Shown here in pieces: positions 26,648 through 36,738 of a stretch of DNA of 64,000 nt. The stretch comes from JAGQOZ01 sp041399205. GTDB lineage: Bacteria > Planctomycetota > Planctomycetia > Pirellulales > Pirellulaceae. Where the stretch lies: the NCBI GenBank assembly GCA_041399205.1, contig JAWKTK010000007.1, forward strand, positions 186,001-250,000. Reading direction: 5' to 3'. How positions within the stretch are numbered: the stretch's first letter is position 1; each line of letters starts with the position of its first letter. The notes under the pieces were generated by a model that was not told the DNA's origin, made no database searches, and worked only from the letters and a program-made list of their open reading frames with translations. The translations under genes were made by a program, and so were the position numbers.

Positions 26648-29494
26648 GTGAAACATGAAATCCAAGTTCGCGGCGTCACCGTTCATAATCTCAAGAGTGT
26701 TGATCTAGATATACCCCATCGTCAGCTAGTCGTTTTTTGTGGCGTCAGCGGCAGCGGCAAAACCAGTCTGGCGCTGGATACGCTGTATGCCGAAGGCCAG
26801 CGACGCTATATCGAAAGCTTCTCCGCGTACACTCGGCAATTCCTGGACCGCATGGACAAACCGGCCGCCGATCGAATTGACGGTATTCCGCCATCCATTG
26901 CCGTAACGCACAAGAATCCCAAACACTCGGGCCGTTCCACTGTCGGCACCGCCACGGAAACCACGGAATATCTGCGTCTACTATTCGCCAAAATCGGCGA
27001 AACCTATTGCTACCAATGCGGTGCCGCCATTCATCGCGATACGCCCGAAAGCGCGGCCAACAAACTAGATCAACTCCCTGAAGGCGTTCGCTTCCTGCTG
27101 GCCTTCCAGCCGGAAATTGCCGAAGGTGAAACCGCCACGGAAACGGCTGCCATCTTGCAAGAAGACGGATTTGTCCGAGCGATCCTGGATGGCCAAACCA
27201 TCACCTTCGCCGACACGTCGCTCGAGGACAAATCGCTCAATCAAAACTTCTGGGTTGTGGTCGATCGACTCACCTCGCCGGCCGGCGAAGCGCGAATCCG
27301 AGACTCGTTGGAAACGGCCTTTCGCCACGGACTCGGTCGCTGTGCCGCGTTTCTAATCGACTCCGATTCGTTCGAAGCAGACCTTACGTGGCTCGCCGGT
27401 TCCATGCCAGAAACCATCGATGGCCGCACGGCATCCAAAGTCATTTTCGGCACGGAACTCCGCTGCGACGCCTGCAACGTTTCGCTCCCCAAACTGGAAC
27501 CTCGGTTGTTCAGCTCCAGCAGTCCGCTGGGTGCCTGCCCTGAATGCGAAGGCTTCGGCAACCTGGTAGACATTGACATGAACTTGGTGGTTCCCGATCC
27601 CAAAAAGTCATTGAAAGAAGGAGCCGTCGCGCCGTGGAACACGCCCGCATACAAACATGAACTTCATGAACTCTTGGCTTTGGCTGGCGACTACAACCTG
27701 CCGGTAGACATTCCTTATCGCGAACTGACCGACGCTCACAAGCAACTAGTTTACGATGGCGTTCCCGAACGAAATTTTGGTGGGCTACGAGGCTTCTTTG
27801 CGTGGCTGGAGAAACGCAAGTACAAAATGCATTTGCGAGTCTACCTGAGTCGCTGGCGAAGTGCCACGCAATGTCCGTCATGCAACGGCACCGGCCTGCG
27901 CAAAGAGACGCTGGGCGTCAGAATTGGCGGTAAAAACATGGCCGAAATTCACGCCATGCGCATCGTGGATGCAGAGGACTTTTTTGCGTCGCTCAATCTC
28001 ACCGCATGGCAATCCGCTGTTGGCAATCTGATGACGCAGCAAGTTCGTTCGCGTCTGAAGTATCTAAATACCGTCGGATTGGGCTACCTGACCTTGGACC
28101 GCCCGCTGAAAACGCTCAGTGGTGGTGAAGCGCAACGAGTTTCCTTGACGTCGGCCATGGGTTCGGCATTGGTCAACATGCTGTACGTTTTGGACGAACC
28201 TTCCGTGGGCCTGCATCCGTGTGATTCGGATCGTTTGGTGGCCACGATTCAAGCGCTGCGAGATCGAGGTAATTCGGTGGTCGTAGTCGAACATGACGAA
28301 GCGTTCTTGAATTCGGCCGACCAAATTGTGGAAGTCGGACCAGCCGCTGGCGAACATGGCGGCGAAATCATCTTCCAGGGTTCGCCACAAGAAATGCGCC
28401 AGTCCGATGCGAGCTTGACGGGCGAATATTTGGCTGGTCGACGAGGGCTCGTTATGCCGTCGTCTCGTCGCAGTACCACGCACGGTTGGGTCAAGATTGT
28501 GGGCGCGCGAGGTAACAACCTAAAAAACATCACCGCCGAATTTCCTTTGGGAACGCTGTGCGTTGTGACCGGTGTCAGCGGCGCCGGCAAAAGTACGCTG
28601 ATTGAAGACACGCTGTACCCTGCCCTGTGCATTCGCAAACGCAAAGATGCTGGCAAACCGTTGCCCTATGACGATGTAATGGGCGCCGGCCAGATTGACG
28701 ATGTGATCTTGGTGGATCAAAGTCCCATCGGCAAGTCACCTCGCAGCAACCCCGTAACCTACATCAAAGCGTTTGATGCCATTCGCAATGTTTTCGCAGA
28801 TACATTAGAAGCCAGAACACACAACTACTCGGCCGGACATTTCAGCTTCAATGTAGACGGTGGCCGTTGTACCAACTGTTCTGGGGATGGATTCGTTCAG
28901 ATTGACATGCAATTCTTGGCCGATGTCTATATGAAATGCAGTCAGTGCCAAGGCAAACGGTATCGCAAAGAGATTTTGGACGTCACGTATCGAGGCAAAA
29001 ACATTGCCGACGTGTTGGAGATGAGTATTCGCCAGGCGTTTCTGTTCTTTCGTGGCCAAGAAAAAGTGCAAACTCGTTTGAAACAACTGATGGACGTGGG
29101 GCTCGATTATCTTCGCCTAGGACAACCAGCTAATACGCTTTCCGCAGGCGAAGCCCAACGTTTGAAACTGGCTGGCTATCTGGCCACTGCCAAACGCAAA
29201 CGCACGTTATTCTTGTTGGACGAACCGACCACCGGCCTCCATTTTTCCGACATTGTCAAGCTGATTGATTGTTTTGAAACGCTGCTGAGCGTTGGGCATT
29301 CGCTGATCATTGTCGAACACAATTCGCAAGTCATGAAAGCTGCCGACTACATTGTAGACATCGGTCCCGGCGCGGCCGAAGACGGCGGTCAAATTGTGGC
29401 TGCCGGCACACCGGAACAAGTCGCCGAATCCACAACTTCCATCACCGCCAAATATCTAAAAGAAGCACTAGCCAATTCGCAAGCAGAAGAATGA
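26648..29494 (+). CDS. uvrA: UvrA-family excinuclease ABC subunit A
   Basis: 948 residues, the usual UvrA length. The GTG at 26648 has AAGGA about ten bases upstream; an ATG at 26654 is the alternative. Two ABC modules: the first with Walker A GVSGSGKTSLALDTLYAEGQ and signature LSGGEAQRVSL, the second with GVSGAGKSTLIEDTLYP and LSAGEAQRLKL, each with a DEP-type Walker B (VLDEPSVGLH, LLDEPTTGLH). Zinc-binding CxxC pairs are at CYQC, CDAC/CPEC, CPSC and CTNC/CSQC. UvrA recognises bulky DNA lesions and loads UvrB. A UvrB-interacting region (GFVRAILDGQ) is present. Planctomycetes often carry more than one UvrA, so this may be a second copy. Uninterrupted frame. Confidence 0.93.
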   Translation: MKHEIQVRGVTVHNLKSVDLDIPHRQLVVFCGVSGSGKTSLALDTLYAEGQRRYIESFSAYTRQFLDRMDKPAADRIDGIPPSIAVTHKNPKHSGRSTVGTATETTEYLRLLFAKIGETYCYQCGAAIHRDTPESAANKLDQLPEGVRFLLAFQPEIAEGETATETAAILQEDGFVRAILDGQTITFADTSLEDKSLNQNFWVVVDRLTSPAGEARIRDSLETAFRHGLGRCAAFLIDSDSFEADLTWLAGSMPETIDGRTASKVIFGTELRCDACNVSLPKLEPRLFSSSSPLGACPECEGFGNLVDIDMNLVVPDPKKSLKEGAVAPWNTPAYKHELHELLALAGDYNLPVDIPYRELTDAHKQLVYDGVPERNFGGLRGFFAWLEKRKYKMHLRVYLSRWRSATQCPSCNGTGLRKETLGVRIGGKNMAEIHAMRIVDAEDFFASLNLTAWQSAVGNLMTQQVRSRLKYLNTVGLGYLTLDRPLKTLSGGEAQRVSLTSAMGSALVNMLYVLDEPSVGLHPCDSDRLVATIQALRDRGNSVVVVEHDEAFLNSADQIVEVGPAAGEHGGEIIFQGSPQEMRQSDASLTGEYLAGRRGLVMPSSRRSTTHGWVKIVGARGNNLKNITAEFPLGTLCVVTGVSGAGKSTLIEDTLYPALCIRKRKDAGKPLPYDDVMGAGQIDDVILVDQSPIGKSPRSNPVTYIKAFDAIRNVFADTLEARTHNYSAGHFSFNVDGGRCTNCSGDGFVQIDMQFLADVYMKCSQCQGKRYRKEILDVTYRGKNIADVLEMSIRQAFLFFRGQEKVQTRLKQLMDVGLDYLRLGQPANTLSAGEAQRLKLAGYLATAKRKRTLFLLDEPTTGLHFSDIVKLIDCFETLLSVGHSLIIVEHNSQVMKAADYIVDIGPGAAEDGGQIVAAGTPEQVAESTTSITAKYLKEALANSQAEE

Positions 29495-29727
29495 TTTTGA
29501 TTGTTGGATGCCGAATGTTAAGGACGAATCGCTCCATCGGTATTTCACTTTCTGACCGTTTTCGCTCGGCACATTCGTTGCAACCGTTATGACTGCGCAT
29601 AGTGGCCTCGGTTTGGGTCGCTCGTCGCGTTCGGCATGACACCTCGTCGTCTGGGGCCGTTCGATACGGTACATTGTGGCGGAAACGCAAATGCAATTGT
29701 GTGCAATGACCCCACGGGAACGTCACG

Positions 29728-31836
29728 ATGAAGAACCAGACCAAGCTGAAAAAAGAGTTGGGGCTGTACAATGTTTATGCCCTGGCAACCGGAACCACGT
29801 TAAGCGCTGGATTCTTTCTGTTGCCGGGAATCGCCGTCAAAGAAGCCGGACCCGCGGTCATCTTGTGCTATATGCTGGCCGCCATTCCGATGGTGCCTGC
29901 GATGTTCAGCATGATTGAACTGGCCACTGCCATGCCCAAAGCAGGCGGTGCGTATTACTTCTTGGATCGAAGTCTAGGTCCGCTGCTAGGCACAATCGGT
30001 GGTTTTGGCACTTGGCTGGCATTGGTGCTGAAAACGTCTTTCGCGTTGATCGGCATGGGCGCCTACGTTCATTTGCTTACGGCCGAACAACATTTGTTTG
30101 AACTGGAAATCGATGACAAATGGCTGGCCGTCATTTTTGCCATCGCATTTTGCGCGTTAAATATGGGTGGAGCCAAAGGCGCGGCCAAATTTCAGATCAT
30201 TCTAGTCAACGGATTGTTGGCCATCTTGGTTGTCTTCCTGACCGGTGTCACCAAAGTAGATACGGCAAACCTGAGCGGTTTCTTTGACGCGGGCGCATCT
30301 TCGCTGTTGGCAACGGCCGGTATGGTCTACATCAGCTACGTGGGTGTAACGAATGTCGCCAGCGTGGCCGAAGAAGTCAAAGACCCAGAACGCAATCTGC
30401 CGCTCGGCGTCATTCTAGCGCTCAGCACGGCGGTGGCGATTTACGGTATCGGCACGTTTGTGATGGTCGGTGTCCTTGGGGCCGAAGAAATGTCCGACAT
30501 TCATTCGGAAGCGTACAAGACTCCGGTCGCCGCTGCGGCTCGAGCCATCTGGGGCGAAATCGGCGTCATCGCAGTTTCACTGGCCGCCATCTTCGCGTTC
30601 TCCAGTGTCGTCAACGCGGGGATCTTGAGCGCGTCGCGTTATCCGCTGGCTATGAGCCGAGACCACTTGCTGCCCAAGACGTTCAGTTCGCTCAGCAAGA
30701 AAGGTTTGCCCATTGCGGGTATTCTGATCACCGTTTCGCTGATCATTGCGTTGGTCCTTTCGCTGAATGTAAAAGAGATTGCCAAGCTGGCCAGCGCGTT
30801 TCAGTTGCTGATGTTTGCGCTGCTCTGTCTGGCCGTGGTGATCATGCGAGAAAGCCATATTCCGTCTTATGACCCCGGCTACAAATCGCCCCTTTATCCG
30901 TGGATGCAGATCACCGGGATGGCGACGTCGTTGCTGTTGATTGCCAACATGGGGCTGATGCCGTTGCTGTTCAGTGCTGGATTGATTTTTGCCGGCGCGG
31001 CGTGGTATCGCTGGTATGCCAGGAAACATGTGGTTCGTTACGGAGCCATTTTCCACGTCTTTGAACGTCTAGGACGAAAGCGGTACGAAGGCCTGGACGC
31101 CGAATTGCGCGGCATCATGAAAGAGAAAGGCCTGCGAGACGAAGATCCGTTCGACGATATTGTCGCGCGAGCACAAGTGATTGACGTCCAACCTGGCCAA
31201 AATTTTGACGAGGTCGCTCGGATGGCCGCTAAGTTGCTGGATGATCGAGTCCCCGCGACGCCGGAGCATTTGCTGGACGGATTCTTGCGCGACAACCGGA
31301 TTGGAGCGACGCCGGTAGCGGACGGAGCGGCCTTGCCACATCTGCGGTTGCCTCGGCTCGAACATCCCGAACTGGTGATTGCCAGAGCGAAAGCGGGCAT
31401 GCCGATTCATGTCTCCGATTCCTTTGGAGACGAAACCATTCCAGATCAAGACGTCTTTGCCATCTTCTTCTTGATCAGTCCGGAAGACAATCCCGGCCAG
31501 CACTTGCGAATTCTGGCACAAATTGCCGGTCGCATTGATGACGAAACGTTCATGCCGGAATGGTTGGCAGCGGAAAACGATCAGCAGTTAAAAGAAACCG
31601 TGCTGCGCGAAGAACGCTTCTTTTCGCTGGAACTGCTACCGCATGGAAAATCAGCTGAATTAATTGGACGCCGGTTGGCCACGCTAGACTGGCCCGATCG
31701 CTGCCTAATTGCGTTAGTTCGCCGCGAAGACAACACCTTTGTCCCCACCGCCAACAGTACGCTGCAAGCCGCGGATCGAATCACCATCATCGGCGATCCC
31801 AAAGCCATTAGCGAATTGTACCAGCGATATCACTAA
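29728..31836 (+). CDS. APC-family transporter fused to PTS EIIA-like and RCK_C-like domains
   Basis: 702 residues. Residues 1-430 are an amino acid/polyamine/organocation (APC) permease with about 12 hydrophobic helices and the family motif GTTLSAGFFLLPG in TM1. Residues about 470-610 form a PTS EIIA type 2 (fructose/mannitol-like) domain with the phospho-histidine context GAALPHLRLP. The last 70 residues (LIGRRLATLDWPDRCLIALV, then ADRITIIGDP) look like a TrkA-C/RCK_C ligand-binding domain. The fusion suggests transport gated by phosphorylation and by a bound ligand, perhaps a nucleotide; this is inference. The next gene follows after 20 bp in the same direction. Substrate unknown. Confidence 0.85.
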   Translation: MKNQTKLKKELGLYNVYALATGTTLSAGFFLLPGIAVKEAGPAVILCYMLAAIPMVPAMFSMIELATAMPKAGGAYYFLDRSLGPLLGTIGGFGTWLALVLKTSFALIGMGAYVHLLTAEQHLFELEIDDKWLAVIFAIAFCALNMGGAKGAAKFQIILVNGLLAILVVFLTGVTKVDTANLSGFFDAGASSLLATAGMVYISYVGVTNVASVAEEVKDPERNLPLGVILALSTAVAIYGIGTFVMVGVLGAEEMSDIHSEAYKTPVAAAARAIWGEIGVIAVSLAAIFAFSSVVNAGILSASRYPLAMSRDHLLPKTFSSLSKKGLPIAGILITVSLIIALVLSLNVKEIAKLASAFQLLMFALLCLAVVIMRESHIPSYDPGYKSPLYPWMQITGMATSLLLIANMGLMPLLFSAGLIFAGAAWYRWYARKHVVRYGAIFHVFERLGRKRYEGLDAELRGIMKEKGLRDEDPFDDIVARAQVIDVQPGQNFDEVARMAAKLLDDRVPATPEHLLDGFLRDNRIGATPVADGAALPHLRLPRLEHPELVIARAKAGMPIHVSDSFGDETIPDQDVFAIFFLISPEDNPGQHLRILAQIAGRIDDETFMPEWLAAENDQQLKETVLREERFFSLELLPHGKSAELIGRRLATLDWPDRCLIALVRREDNTFVPTANSTLQAADRITIIGDPKAISELYQRYH

Positions 31837-31856
31837 GGTCTTGACGGACGCGAATC

Positions 31857-32570
31857 ATGGCCGGTCCCAAGATAGGTTTTCGTTTGTTCGCAGATGAGCA
31901 GAGAACACTGTTGGGAAGGCGACGTAGGCTGATTTTGGTGGGAGGCGCCGTTGTCAGTCATGTGGTCGGCAAGCTACTGATCGCGGACGCAGGAAATTTT
32001 TTAGAGGTACCCACGAAGTTCGTGTGGCCTGCGGAAATACTGTTTGTCTTTGGCTGTACGTCGCTATGGCTTTACTTGAGCGGAAAAAAAAGTTGGCGAG
32101 ACCGCTTGTCGATTCGCTGGGGCGTCTACACCGGTTTCTTGGTTTCCAATCCCGCTTTGCTTGCTGCGTTTGTGTATGCACATGATCGACAGGAGTTGGG
32201 AAGATGGACGCTGTTCGTTCACACCTCGACTTTTTTGTTGGTGAAATTCGCAGTTCATTTTGTGATGTTAGTTACTTACGCGACCGTTCTGCTGCGTCAC
32301 ATTCGGTTTCGGAAGACTCCTAGTTCGGTGAAGGAGTACCGAGCTGCCTTGAGTATCAGTATTTCGTGTGCACTGGTACTAATGGTCTACTTATGGATGT
32401 TTGTATGGTGGGCAAAACTCTTTCCCGTAGATCTATTCGTTTTCAGCTACGCGGCAATGGTGGTGTGGTTTCGAAAGAAGCGACGTTTGTGGCGAATCGC
32501 GGACGTACTTGGCATTATGACTTGGTGTTGCTTCTATCTGGCGGCGGCTCGAACCGTGTTGGTGAAATAA
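31857..32570 (+). CDS. Multi-pass membrane protein, first of three tandem paralogues
   Basis: 237 residues, about six hydrophobic segments, no signal peptide. The shared motif of the three tandem genes, here RLSIRWGVYTGF, lies between TM segments. Its stop codon TAA overlaps the ATG of the next gene by one base (TAATG), implying translational coupling. It begins 20 bp after the APC-EIIA fusion gene, so all may form one operon. No named family recognised; a role linked to the transporter is possible but unproven. Confidence 0.65.
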   Translation: MAGPKIGFRLFADEQRTLLGRRRRLILVGGAVVSHVVGKLLIADAGNFLEVPTKFVWPAEILFVFGCTSLWLYLSGKKSWRDRLSIRWGVYTGFLVSNPALLAAFVYAHDRQELGRWTLFVHTSTFLLVKFAVHFVMLVTYATVLLRHIRFRKTPSSVKEYRAALSISISCALVLMVYLWMFVWWAKLFPVDLFVFSYAAMVVWFRKKRRLWRIADVLGIMTWCCFYLAAARTVLVK

Positions 32571-33278
32571 TGTTCCGCAAACGAAGACAGTCTGCCGGTC
32601 CCAAGATACGAGCCAACGTCTGGGTGACATTTCAACGAGCGTGGTTGAGTTCCGGCGGACGGTCGCTGCTGATTTTCTTTGCCATCGCACCTTCGGGATT
32701 TTGGTTGCTGCTGGGATTCAGTACCGTGTTGACGTCGCCGGACTTTGGCCGAGCGATGTTTGTGTGGTTGGCATTCACGCTGCAATATTGCTATAGCGTA
32801 TGGGCGTTATGGGCTGCACTGAGCGGCGTTCGACGGCGCCGAGAATCATTTCTGGTTCGCTGGGGAGTCTATTCGGGAAACTTTATCGGATGGCCAACGT
32901 GGTGGTGCTGTATGGCACTTGCCAAGACGCAGAATGTATCGACAGCCGTTGGTATCGTGGGCGGTTTCGGTTTTACCTATTTGCTATTCGTCGGAATGAT
33001 GTGGGCAACCATGCTTGTGTTGCACGTTGGCTACGTTTTCGACTATCAGGGTCAATGGGAGAAGTCAAATGGTTCGGGCAGACGGTCATGTCTCTGCTGC
33101 TGGTCTGTTTTGCCTTATCACTGGGCGGTTGATTATGCTTGTCTTCTGGATGTCCGTTTTTGTCGAAACACTTGAGTTTCAACTTTGTCACACTCGGCCT
33201 ACTGCGCCGCCGGGGAAACCCGTCAAATCACGCTGCAAGAAATCTTCGGATTTGTCAGTTGGTGGTGCATTTATTTGA
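32570..33278 (+). pseudogene. Second tandem paralogous membrane protein, 3' part frameshifted
   Basis: The ATG at 32570 overlaps the previous stop. The frame is intact to about 33050 (MFRKRRQSAGPKIRANVW, then ESFLVRWGVYSGNFIG and hydrophobic segments). Beyond that the natural continuation (GEVKWFGQTVMSLLLVCFAL) is in another frame, and LIMLVFWMSVFVETLE in a third. The N-terminal AGPKI and the RWGVYSG motif match the upstream paralogue. The native product was probably about 235 residues with six TM helices. Exact indel positions and the true stop are uncertain. Confidence 0.5.
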
Positions 33279-33321
33279 AGCTGGCTGTCGAAGTCTGTGT
33301 TTGTGGCTAGAAGCGAATTAA

Positions 33322-34462
33322 ATGGAAACTGACTTGACTAACCGAGCGAAATCGCAGCATCATGGCTGCAATTCACAGGAATTGTTGGAGCGGTGTGGGG
33401 CGAATGATGATGTTCTTGATGGGCGTCACGCTCTGCCATGGACTTTGCCTTCGCATTTTCTGGGCTGCCTTGGCAGACGCGAACTCTGGCAAGATGGACG
33501 CCCAGCGACCTACGCCGCGATTATGCTGTTACCCAGCCGTGCTGGTCTTCTATCCGCTGCTATTGCATTCCATGATCAGTTTGACTCTGGTGCTGTGGGA
33601 TCGACTGCGCTTTGGCAAATTCGTGGCGGTGCGGTTCGGGCTGTATACCGGAGTGATTTTGGCGCTGCAATTTCATGTGATTGTCTTTTTTCCGGACGCA
33701 CTACGACTGCTGGATTCGCTGATCTTGGTGGGCTTGGCAGCCGTGGGAATCGCTGTTTCCGGATTCGGATTCGTAATAGCCACGTTCGTTTTAAATAGTG
33801 CGCTATTTGCAAAGAATGGTTCGACCGACAGTCCACCGAGTCGTGGTACTATCGCTGCCCGAATCGTCCTTGTCGTAATCCTCATCGCGATGGTCACTGG
33901 TGGGGCAGAATCCTGTCGTCGCGCCCATGCTATTGGGAACCTGTTGGTGCATGGGCATTTATTCCTACACATCTGCATTGGTTTGGTCAGAAAACCGCAG
34001 CAAGCAGTTTGGCTTGGTGTGGTTCTTGGGCACGGTTTCTTGGGTCGGAGTGTACTTGCAGCGCTGCGGAACAGCATTCAATTGGCGATTCTGGAATACC
34101 AAAAGCTGCCGACCGAACCGCCGCCCACCTGTTACGTCTGCACCGCAGCCGCGAATGGACATCGTCGATTCGTGGGGCGTTTTGCCGATTCGTCGGTTTC
34201 GTTTCCAGTGAACCGGCAATTGCAACGGATCAAATGTGGCGAATTCGCTGTACGGGCGATTTCGCCGACGGTCCATCGAAAGCTTCGCCTCATCTATGAT
34301 CGAATCGGACCTCCAGCAGCTCGGCTCCTTCGACATCCGTTGGCGGCCGACGCGGCTTACCTTTCGCTAAAGCCGATTGAATTCGCCGTCTTGCTGGTGC
34401 TAACTCTTCTGCGAATTTCCCCATTGCTCGTCCATCGTCTGTACCGCACCGATTCACGATAA
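33322..34462 (+). pseudogene. Third tandem paralogous membrane protein, frameshifted
   Basis: An ATG at 33322 directly follows a TAA. The likely protein jumps frames: SWLQFTGIVGAVW near 33360, then VTLCHGLCLRIFWAALADAN and the paralogue motif AVRFGLYTG near 33640, then, after a shift near 33900, GQNPVVAPMLLGTCWCMGIY and GLVWFLGTVSWVGVYLQ. After about 34080 no frame looks clearly natural on either strand, so the end given is the last open frame and is doubtful. It shares the (R/A)-x-R-(W/F)-G-(V/L)-Y-(T/S)-G motif with the two preceding genes. Confidence 0.4.
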
Positions 34463-34728
34463 CGTGACGCTCGCCGAGTGTTGGCACAAGACATCTTGCC
34501 TGCTGACGAACTCGATGGGGGGGCTTGCGCCAGAATTATTTGAACTGGAAATTCAAGCGTTTTTTTGCGTTCACGTAGTTGACTTGGCGGTTCGCATTCG
34601 CAAAATGGGCGACAAACCCATGGAAATTCGAAGCCAGTGACTCGAGGGGATATTCGGCGTCACTACTTCCAACATCTGGTCTGTGAAAACGCAGATTTTT
34701 GTCATTACAACACGAAAGGGATTCTGCC

Positions 34729-35443
34729 ATGCGTCGAATCTTCGGAGCAATTTGCTTGCTCATTTGTTCTTCTGTTACGCCAATTGCCCACGCCGATTTT
34801 GTTGTGGGGGATATTCAAATCGTTGGGTTTAATTCAGTCAACCCTGACCAAATTGCCTTCTTGTCAATTGGGTGCCGCGAGGGGGACGACGCTGTATTTT
34901 ACTGACAATGGATTCTATGATTCCGAAACCTTCGTGGCGGTGAGGGCGAACTTTCGTTTGATGTTCCCACAGGTGGTTTACCGGTCAGCGCTGTTACTGT
35001 CGCCAAATTGGACCTCGGATTATCAATTTCTGGCGACCAAATTTTTCATCGGCGAATCCGCCTTTCCTAACTCGCTTGACGCGGCCTATCCAAGTGCGGA
35101 TTTGGTCTTCGGACTGAATTTCGATGGGACAAATTGGGTGACGACTGCAACCGGGAATGATTCGCACTTCCGCCATCGCTCAACACCAACATCTGGAAAT
35201 CTAAATCTGGGAGAGCGCAAAACGCGACATATATCGGCCCGAGAATTGGTTTGACCATCGAGGCATTTCAAACAGCGATCACGAATTCAATGAATTTCGG
35301 CCAAACCAGCACCGATGCAACTAACTTGTCCGCTGGTGGATCTTTTCGTCACCCGAACCTTCCGCCTTCCTCTTCGGCGGCATTGCGTTAGGTTGGTCAG
35401 TGCCTGGCGACGGTTAAGCGGAGCTTGGGTTGCGGCGAAGTAA
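34729..35443 (+). pseudogene. Secreted PEP-CTERM protein, frameshifted
   Basis: The ATG at 34729 starts MRRIFGAICLLICSSVTP-IAHA, a clear signal peptide, followed by DFVVGDIQIVGFNSVNPDQI. Continuing across frames gives GTTLYFTDNGFYDSETFVA, GELSFDVPTGGLPVSAVTV, FIGESAFPNSLDAAYPSADL, NTNIWKSKSGRAQNATYIGP and finally EPSAFLFGGIALG then LVSAWRRLSG. Pro-Glu-Pro, a hydrophobic stretch and Arg-Arg at the end are a PEP-CTERM sorting tail (exosortase-dependent). At least five single-base indels are needed. The G-F-N-S ... Y-F-T-D-N pattern resembles a widespread secreted beta domain whose function I cannot name. Confidence 0.6.
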
Positions 35444-35615
35444 CGTAGAGTCGTGAATTCTTGCTTGCCCTGTAACCGATCAGGACCGAACGGACACCGT
35501 AGGTACGTCAGACGGTCCTTTCGCCAAGCGGCAGTCGCATCCGTCTGTGGTACGATACATCGAAGTCAATTTGCGGATATTGAACTGACACAATGACGAT
35601 TGTTTCGTATGCATA

Positions 35616-36602
35616 GTGGAGTCGAAGCGGTGCTTACTGTCGCATTTTCCGTCCATCTGGTCGTGGTTGCTTGTTTGTTGGATTTGCGGCGGTGCGAACG
35701 GCGATGTCCCCTTGCCGAATGCAAAACCGGTTCCGGCGATGCAGGTGATTCCGCTGCCGTATGACCAAGCGTCTTTTCAAACGCACGGCGTCGAGCTGAC
35801 TCGGTATCACTTCGGGACAACTTTGCGGCGTCCTTTCTTGTTTCCCGTCAACGGCCCTACAGGTCGGTCGTATACTCGCATGGGACATCCGCACGACCCG
35901 ATCACGCATAGCCATCACAATTCTGTTTGGATTTCCCATGACAATGTCAATGGCCATTCGTTTTGGGCCGATCGAGCCGATTCGCAGATTCTGCATCAGA
36001 AGGTCATCCGGTATGACGATACGGGCGAAGCTTCGGCCATGGTCTGCGAAAACCACTGGATCGCGGCTGGACAAACGCTGCTGATCGAACGCCGTCGCAT
36101 CCAAGTCCAGTCCGTTGGCAACCAGGAATCGCTAATCACGATTCAACTGGATCTGCGATCGGCGTCGGAGGATGGCGTGACATTGGGAAGCACGGCTTTT
36201 GGATTGCTAGGAGTGCGAATGGCCAAGTCGATCGGCGTTCACGACGGTGGTGGAACGATTCGAAATTCCGAAGGCAATGTGGACGAATCAGGACCGAACG
36301 GTTGTTTTCGCAAGCCCGCCAGATGGTGTGACTATTCGGGTCCAGTTGCGGAAAATCAAAACGGAGGCATCCTGTTAATGGACCATCCTGGAAACCCCAA
36401 TCACCCGACGCCGTTTCATGTGCGTCAAGATGGCTGGATGGGAACTTGCTTGACATTGCAAAAGGAAATTCAAGTCACCCAGAATTCGCCGCTAAGACTT
36501 TCCTATCGGCTTTATGTGCACGCCGATGTCTTGGAACATGAAGCGTTGAATCAGCGATGGATCGATTTTTCGAAAACACAGCTCTGGAAATTCGAACCGT
36601 GA
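35616..36602 (+). CDS. Secreted DUF6807 (PmoA-like) family protein
   Basis: 328 residues with a GTG start at 35616 and a signal peptide ending in GGANGDV. The core FLFPVNGPTGRSYTRMGHPH, then HSHHNSVWISHDNVNG, matches the DUF6807 family (annotated PmoA family protein in many planctomycetes), with a His-rich segment that could bind metal. The family is thought to include carbohydrate-active or periplasmic enzymes; the reaction is unknown. No close operon partner: broken PEP-CTERM genes lie on both sides. The frame is intact, unlike its neighbours. Confidence 0.8.
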   Translation: MESKRCLLSHFPSIWSWLLVCWICGGANGDVPLPNAKPVPAMQVIPLPYDQASFQTHGVELTRYHFGTTLRRPFLFPVNGPTGRSYTRMGHPHDPITHSHHNSVWISHDNVNGHSFWADRADSQILHQKVIRYDDTGEASAMVCENHWIAAGQTLLIERRRIQVQSVGNQESLITIQLDLRSASEDGVTLGSTAFGLLGVRMAKSIGVHDGGGTIRNSEGNVDESGPNGCFRKPARWCDYSGPVAENQNGGILLMDHPGNPNHPTPFHVRQDGWMGTCLTLQKEIQVTQNSPLRLSYRLYVHADVLEHEALNQRWIDFSKTQLWKFEP

Positions 36603-36738
36603 GCACGCCGATCGCATTCCGGACGAAGAGTGCAAAAAGCGAATCTGGGATGGTTGACGGGATTAGGCGAGGCGTTATATTTTCCCCAAACGTTAGAGGT
36701 TGCTCCCAGTAGAAAATTGGATTGTTACGAGGGTTAGG

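Noticed and set aside
34290..34487. Minus-strand small frame after the third paralogous membrane protein
   Set aside because: No domain, overlapping other doubtful frames in a zone full of indels.
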